Shown piece after piece: positions 60,834 through 64,000 of a DNA stretch of 64,000 bases. Positions within the stretch are counted from its first letter, which is position 1. Each line of letters begins with the position of its first letter. The notes below the pieces were generated by a model. It was not told where the DNA came from and did not search any database. It saw nothing but the letters and a program-made list of their open reading frames with translations. Both the position numbers and the translations under genes were made by a program. This DNA is from Prorocentrum cordatum (taxonomy: Eukaryota; Sar; Dinophyceae; Prorocentrales; Prorocentraceae): positions 1 through 64,000 of the forward strand of contig CAUYUJ010000957.1 in assembly GCA_963575745.1 (NCBI GenBank). The letters are read 5' to 3'.

Positions 60834-61250
60834 AAAAACAAGTAAATCGCTTGAGACACCCTCGATATCAGGACCCCGTGGGCTGTGAAAGCCAGCGCCT
60901 CGCCCAAAACATTGTCAAAATCTGCTCCGCAAGCTGATGGCGCTGGGATTGTATAACAAGCAAACCGTCCGAGACACCCCCCCGATCCGAGCCCTTGGGG
61001 GTGCTGAAATCAGCGCCTCGCACGAGCCATCCTCAGAATCTGTCGTGAACGCAGATAAGTCTGACCACCAAAACAAGCAAACCGCCCGACGCATCCTCGC
61101 AATCTGGGCCCCCCAGGGTTCGAATACCAGCGCCGCGACCAAGTCTGCTCCGAAAGCGGAAGACGTTGAGCGCGTAAACATGCAAACCGCCAGAAACATC
61201 TCCGCAATCTGGGCGCGAACGGAGGGGTGCAAGTTATTGACGTTTCGCGC
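60834..61250. repeat. ~115-bp tandem repeat
   Basis: Four units start with AACAAG(T/C)AAA(T/C)CG-type words near 60,836, 60,955, 61,072 and 61,180 (last diverged and partial). They share CGC(A)ATCTGGGC, CAGCGCC(T/G)CG and AATCTG(C/T) words. One unit contains GGGTTCGAATACC, loosely like a tRNA B box. Several frames stay open, which explains the short predicted peptides. Confidence 0.7.
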
Positions 61251-61379
61251 ATCCCCACCCGTTCCGCCGCTTTAGGTGCGGCTGCGCAACCTCGCTTTAG
61301 GCTAATTCGTCGCTGCGTGCTTCTACTGGGCCCGCCGCTGGCGCTCTCGCCCGCGGCCGCTGACTAAAAAGTACCCCCG

Positions 61380-62530
61380 CCCGTAACCCCTTCTAGCTCA
61401 AGCTCCTCCCCCCGGGGCCAGGGCTCGCGCACGCCCCCGGCCAGGCGCGGGCTCGCCCGACGCCGATGGAGCCCACCGCGGCGCTTCGCCCCTCGCGCTG
61501 CGGACGCCGCGGGCGCCATTGGCGCCGCGCGGGCCGCTGGCGCCGCCGACGCCGCCGCTCGGCGGCTGCCGCCTGCCCGCCGCCCGGCGGCTGCCGCGCC
61601 TCCTGGCCTGCCCGCCTGCTCGGCGGCTGCCGCGGCCGCCGCTGGCGCTGCCAGCCGGCGCCGCCCGGGGCCTGCAGCGCCTCCTGCGCTGGGGCTGGCG
61701 CGGCACCCGGCCGCCGGCGCTCCCCGCACTGCGGCCGCCGCGGGCGTCGCGGGCGCCGCTGGCGCCGCGCGGGCTTCCGGTGCCGCCGGCGCCGCCGCGG
61801 CGCTTCCTGGCCTGCCCGCCTGCGCGGCGGCTGCCGCGGCCGCCGCTGGCGCTGCCGGCCGGCGCCGCCCGGGGCTTGCAGCGCCTCCTGCGCTGGGGCT
61901 GGCGCGGCGCCCGGCCGCGGCTTTCGCCCGCCGCCGAGGCCGTCGCCGCGGCCGACCGCGGCTGCCCCGCCGCGACCGCCGTGGCGCGGTGGCACGCGCA
62001 GCGGCGCTGTCGCCTGCCGCCGCCGCCGCGGCTGGCGCGGCGGCTGCCGCCGCGGCCGCCGCGGCGGGCCACCGCGGCCAGCCTGACGGCCAGCCCGTCG
62101 GCCAGCCCCGTGGCCAGCCCAACTGCCAGCCCCACGGCCTGCCCCACGGCCAGCCCCGCGGCCAGCCCGACGCGGCGGAGGCGGCGGCCAGCGGCGCCGC
62201 GGCCGGCGCCACGGCCGTTGTCGCGGCTGCCGCTGCTGCCGCCGCTGCCGCCGCCACTGCCGGCTCCTCGCCGGCGGCGGCGGCAGCGGAGGGCGCGGGG
62301 GCCGGCGCCGTTGCGGCGGAGCGCGGCCACCAGCCCGACTGCCAGCCCCACGGCCGGCCCTTCGGCCAGCCCTACGGCCGGTCTGGCTGCCAGCCCCACG
62401 GCCTGCCCCACGGCCAACCCGATTGCCAGCCCCACGGCCAGCCCGACCGCCAGCCACGCGGCCAGCCCGACTGCCAGCCCCACGGCCAGTCCGACGGCCA
62501 GCCCAATGGCCAGCCCCACGGTTAGCCTGG
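61380..62530. repeat. Extremely GC-rich low-complexity tract
   Basis: About 1.15 kb of GCC/GGC-type codons and GCCAGCCCGACGGCC words. An internal direct duplication of roughly 130 bp (61,605-61,735 against 61,800-61,930) is ~95% alike by eye. At 62,080-62,530 the unit is CCCACGGCCAGCCC, about 12 bp. Long frames are open on both strands and in all phases (Ala/Pro/Arg/Gly-only peptides), which is the expected consequence of composition and not evidence for genes. Confidence 0.8.
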
Positions 62531-62662
62531 CTTGCGCGGCTGTCCAACAAAGCTGCCCGGCGGCATGACCACGGCGCAGACCCAGCGCACCGACGGGTGG
62601 GCTGGCGCCCCGCCTACGCAGGGCGTTTCCCCTGAAACTGACTTTCCCCTTCCCCCCTGCCC

Positions 62663-63811
62663 ATGATGCTTCGAGATGCGACGGTTAGTCGCCTACACAG
62701 GGAAAATTGCGAAATGGGTCGCCTCCACCGAGAAGGGCGCGAAGATAGTCGCGAGTCGCAGGAGGAGGAGCAGGAAGAAGTCAGGGGGGACCTTGCCGAC
62801 CGTCCAACACAACCCACTGGCAACGCGACCTCTTGGCACACCCAACCGCTTCGGATTCCAACGGACTCTGCGACGGTCAGTCGCCGCCACCGGGGAGAAT
62901 GCGATGATAGTCGCGAGTCGCACGGTGAGGGGCAGGGAGAAGACAGAGAGGACTTTGCCTACCGTCCAACACATACCGCTGGCAACACGACCCCTGGGAG
63001 CACCCAGCCGCCTCGGATTCTGACAGATTCTGCGATGGTCGTTCATCTACACTTGGAAGATTGCGAAATGGGTCGCGAGCCACAGGAGAAGGGGCAGGAA
63101 GACGACAGAGAGGACCTTGCCGACCGTCCAACACAGCCCTTTGGCAGCACGACCCATGGGAACACCCAGCCGCCTCGGATTCCAATTGCTTCCACGAAGG
63201 TCACTCGCCTCCACCGGGAAGAGTGTGAAGATAGTCGCGAGTCGCATGATGACGGGCAAGGAGAACACAGAGAGAACCTTGCTGACCGTCCAGCACAACC
63301 CATTGGCAACACGACCACTGGGACCACCCTGCCGCCCCGGATTCCAAGGGATTCTGCGATGGTTCGTCACCTACACCGGGAGGAGTGTGAAATGGGTCGC
63401 GAGCCGCAGGAGAAGGGACAGGGAGAAGACAGAGAGGACCTTGCCGACCAGCCAACGCAACTCACCTGCGAGACGACCCCTGGGAACACCCAGCCGCCTC
63501 GGATTCCAACAGACTCTGCGACGGCCAGTCGCCTCCACCGGGAAGAACGTGAAGATAGTCGCGAGTCGCAAGAGGAAGGGGGGCCCACCGCTGGGGAGGA
63601 GACCATCGAGGAGACCATCGAGCAGCCTTCCCCTGACGAGCGGGACAACGAAGCCATCCTACAGCTGGTTTCGAGGAGCCCTTTCGTCTCTATTCGTCTC
63701 CCCTTCCCTGCCAGCGACTCGATACGGGCGGGCGCCTCTACAGGCAGCCACGGGGCAACCCCTGCATCCCTGCAAAGCGCGCCAGACCCCCCCGCTCGGG
63801 CGGAGCCGTGA
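62663..63811 (+). CDS. Open frame of 54-residue repeats
   Basis: A 382-codon frame made of six tandem ~54-residue (162-bp) repeats plus a unique C-terminal ~80 residues. Each unit has (R/H)LHREECE, an acidic Glu/Gln-rich stretch (QGEDREDLADRPTQP), GNTTPGNTQPPRIP and TDSA. Units alternate between CEDSRESH and CEMGREPQEKGQ types, so the array has a dimeric higher-order period of 108 residues. Differences between units are mainly substitutions that keep the frame, and the other phases carry only shorter open stretches. The product would be highly charged and disordered, with no signal peptide or membrane segment. It could be a repeat protein of the host or of an element continuing beyond the window; a coding minisatellite without function remains possible. 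Confidence 0.4.
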   Translation: MMLRDATVSRLHRENCEMGRLHREGREDSRESQEEEQEEVRGDLADRPTQPTGNATSWHTQPLRIPTDSATVSRRHRGECDDSRESHGEGQGEDREDFAYRPTHTAGNTTPGSTQPPRILTDSAMVVHLHLEDCEMGREPQEKGQEDDREDLADRPTQPFGSTTHGNTQPPRIPIASTKVTRLHREECEDSRESHDDGQGEHRENLADRPAQPIGNTTTGTTLPPRIPRDSAMVRHLHREECEMGREPQEKGQGEDREDLADQPTQLTCETTPGNTQPPRIPTDSATASRLHREEREDSRESQEEGGPTAGEETIEETIEQPSPDERDNEAILQLVSRSPFVSIRLPFPASDSIRAGASTGSHGATPASLQSAPDPPARAEP

Positions 63812-64000
63812 GCTCAACTGCCGAAACGGGCCGGCAGCCCAACCGGGGGGCATCCTTAACGCGTCGGACGGGAAGTGGGCGGACGCCCAGGCTGTTCGCC
63901 GATCGCCAGCAACCAGGACCACGGGACTCCCACACTGGAAGGCCGCTCTATAGAGCCCGGGTCCACGACTCCCAGTGGGAACCCCACGGAGCGTCACCAA

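Noticed and set aside
61393-62568. Frames of 200-385 codons on both strands
   Set aside because: The GC-rich repeat tract has almost no stop codons in any phase. Peptides consist of Ala, Pro, Arg and Gly only, and opposite-strand frames are equally long.

Overview
The window looks like accessory, repeat-dominated nuclear DNA of a eukaryotic protist, most likely a dinoflagellate. There are no bacterial-style operons, ribosome binding sites, rRNA or tRNA genes. Low-complexity DNA, minisatellites and tandem repeats alternate with blocks of mobile-element coding sequence. The assignment is an inference. It rests on GC-rich retroelement coding sequence that carries a DNMT3-like cytosine methyltransferase (retrotransposon-borne DNMTs are an established dinoflagellate feature), on the extreme repeat load, and on helicase/transposase families that I associate with dinoflagellate genomes. 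I recognise no host housekeeping gene.

Layout: 1-11.2 kb holds no recognisable gene, only microsatellites, a 14-bp minisatellite, a 900-bp GT-rich tract and two clusters of an ~87-bp repeat. 11.2-22.2 kb, all on the minus strand, is a replication/mobility module. In transcription order it has an SF3-like helicase, a palm-polymerase-like protein, a protein combining a possible cysteine protease with a PD-(D/E)XK nuclease, a short Cys-containing remnant and a decayed DDE-transposase-like gene. Pairs of small hairpins (GGCGGCAAAGCCGACCC) sit just upstream of two of these genes. 22.3-31.5 kb is repeats: a ~255-307 bp array, a 17-bp minisatellite, and an AT-rich ~305-bp satellite with GC-rich hairpin clusters. 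Two copies of a non-autonomous element with a hairpin end and an internal ~100-bp array interrupt that satellite. Microsatellites and degenerate CTTGGGGCC repeats follow. 31.6-32.9 kb is a second, plus-strand copy of the SF3-like helicase that has lost its P-loop.

The outstanding feature is 33.2 to ~57.2 kb (plus strand), with a tandem-repeat tail to ~59.6 kb: a giant non-LTR (LINE-like) retrotransposon. In order it encodes a zinc-ribbon-like motif, a RING-H2 domain, unknown segments, a DNMT3-like C5-methyltransferase, an AP-type endonuclease (EEP), reverse transcriptase, RNase H, further CxxC segments and a UPF1-like SF1 helicase. The reading frame changes many times, often at runs of C or G, so the copy is either decayed or affected by homopolymer sequence errors. 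The domains themselves are well preserved, apart from the Walker B acids of the helicase. The plausible joint function is an element that copies itself by target-primed reverse transcription while carrying its own chromatin, ubiquitin and RNA/DNA-remodelling enzymes.

59.6-64 kb returns to repeats. A dispersed ~56-bp repeat family also found left of the retroelement recurs here, followed by a ~115-bp repeat, an extremely GC-rich tract, and an open frame made of 54-residue repeats at the right end.
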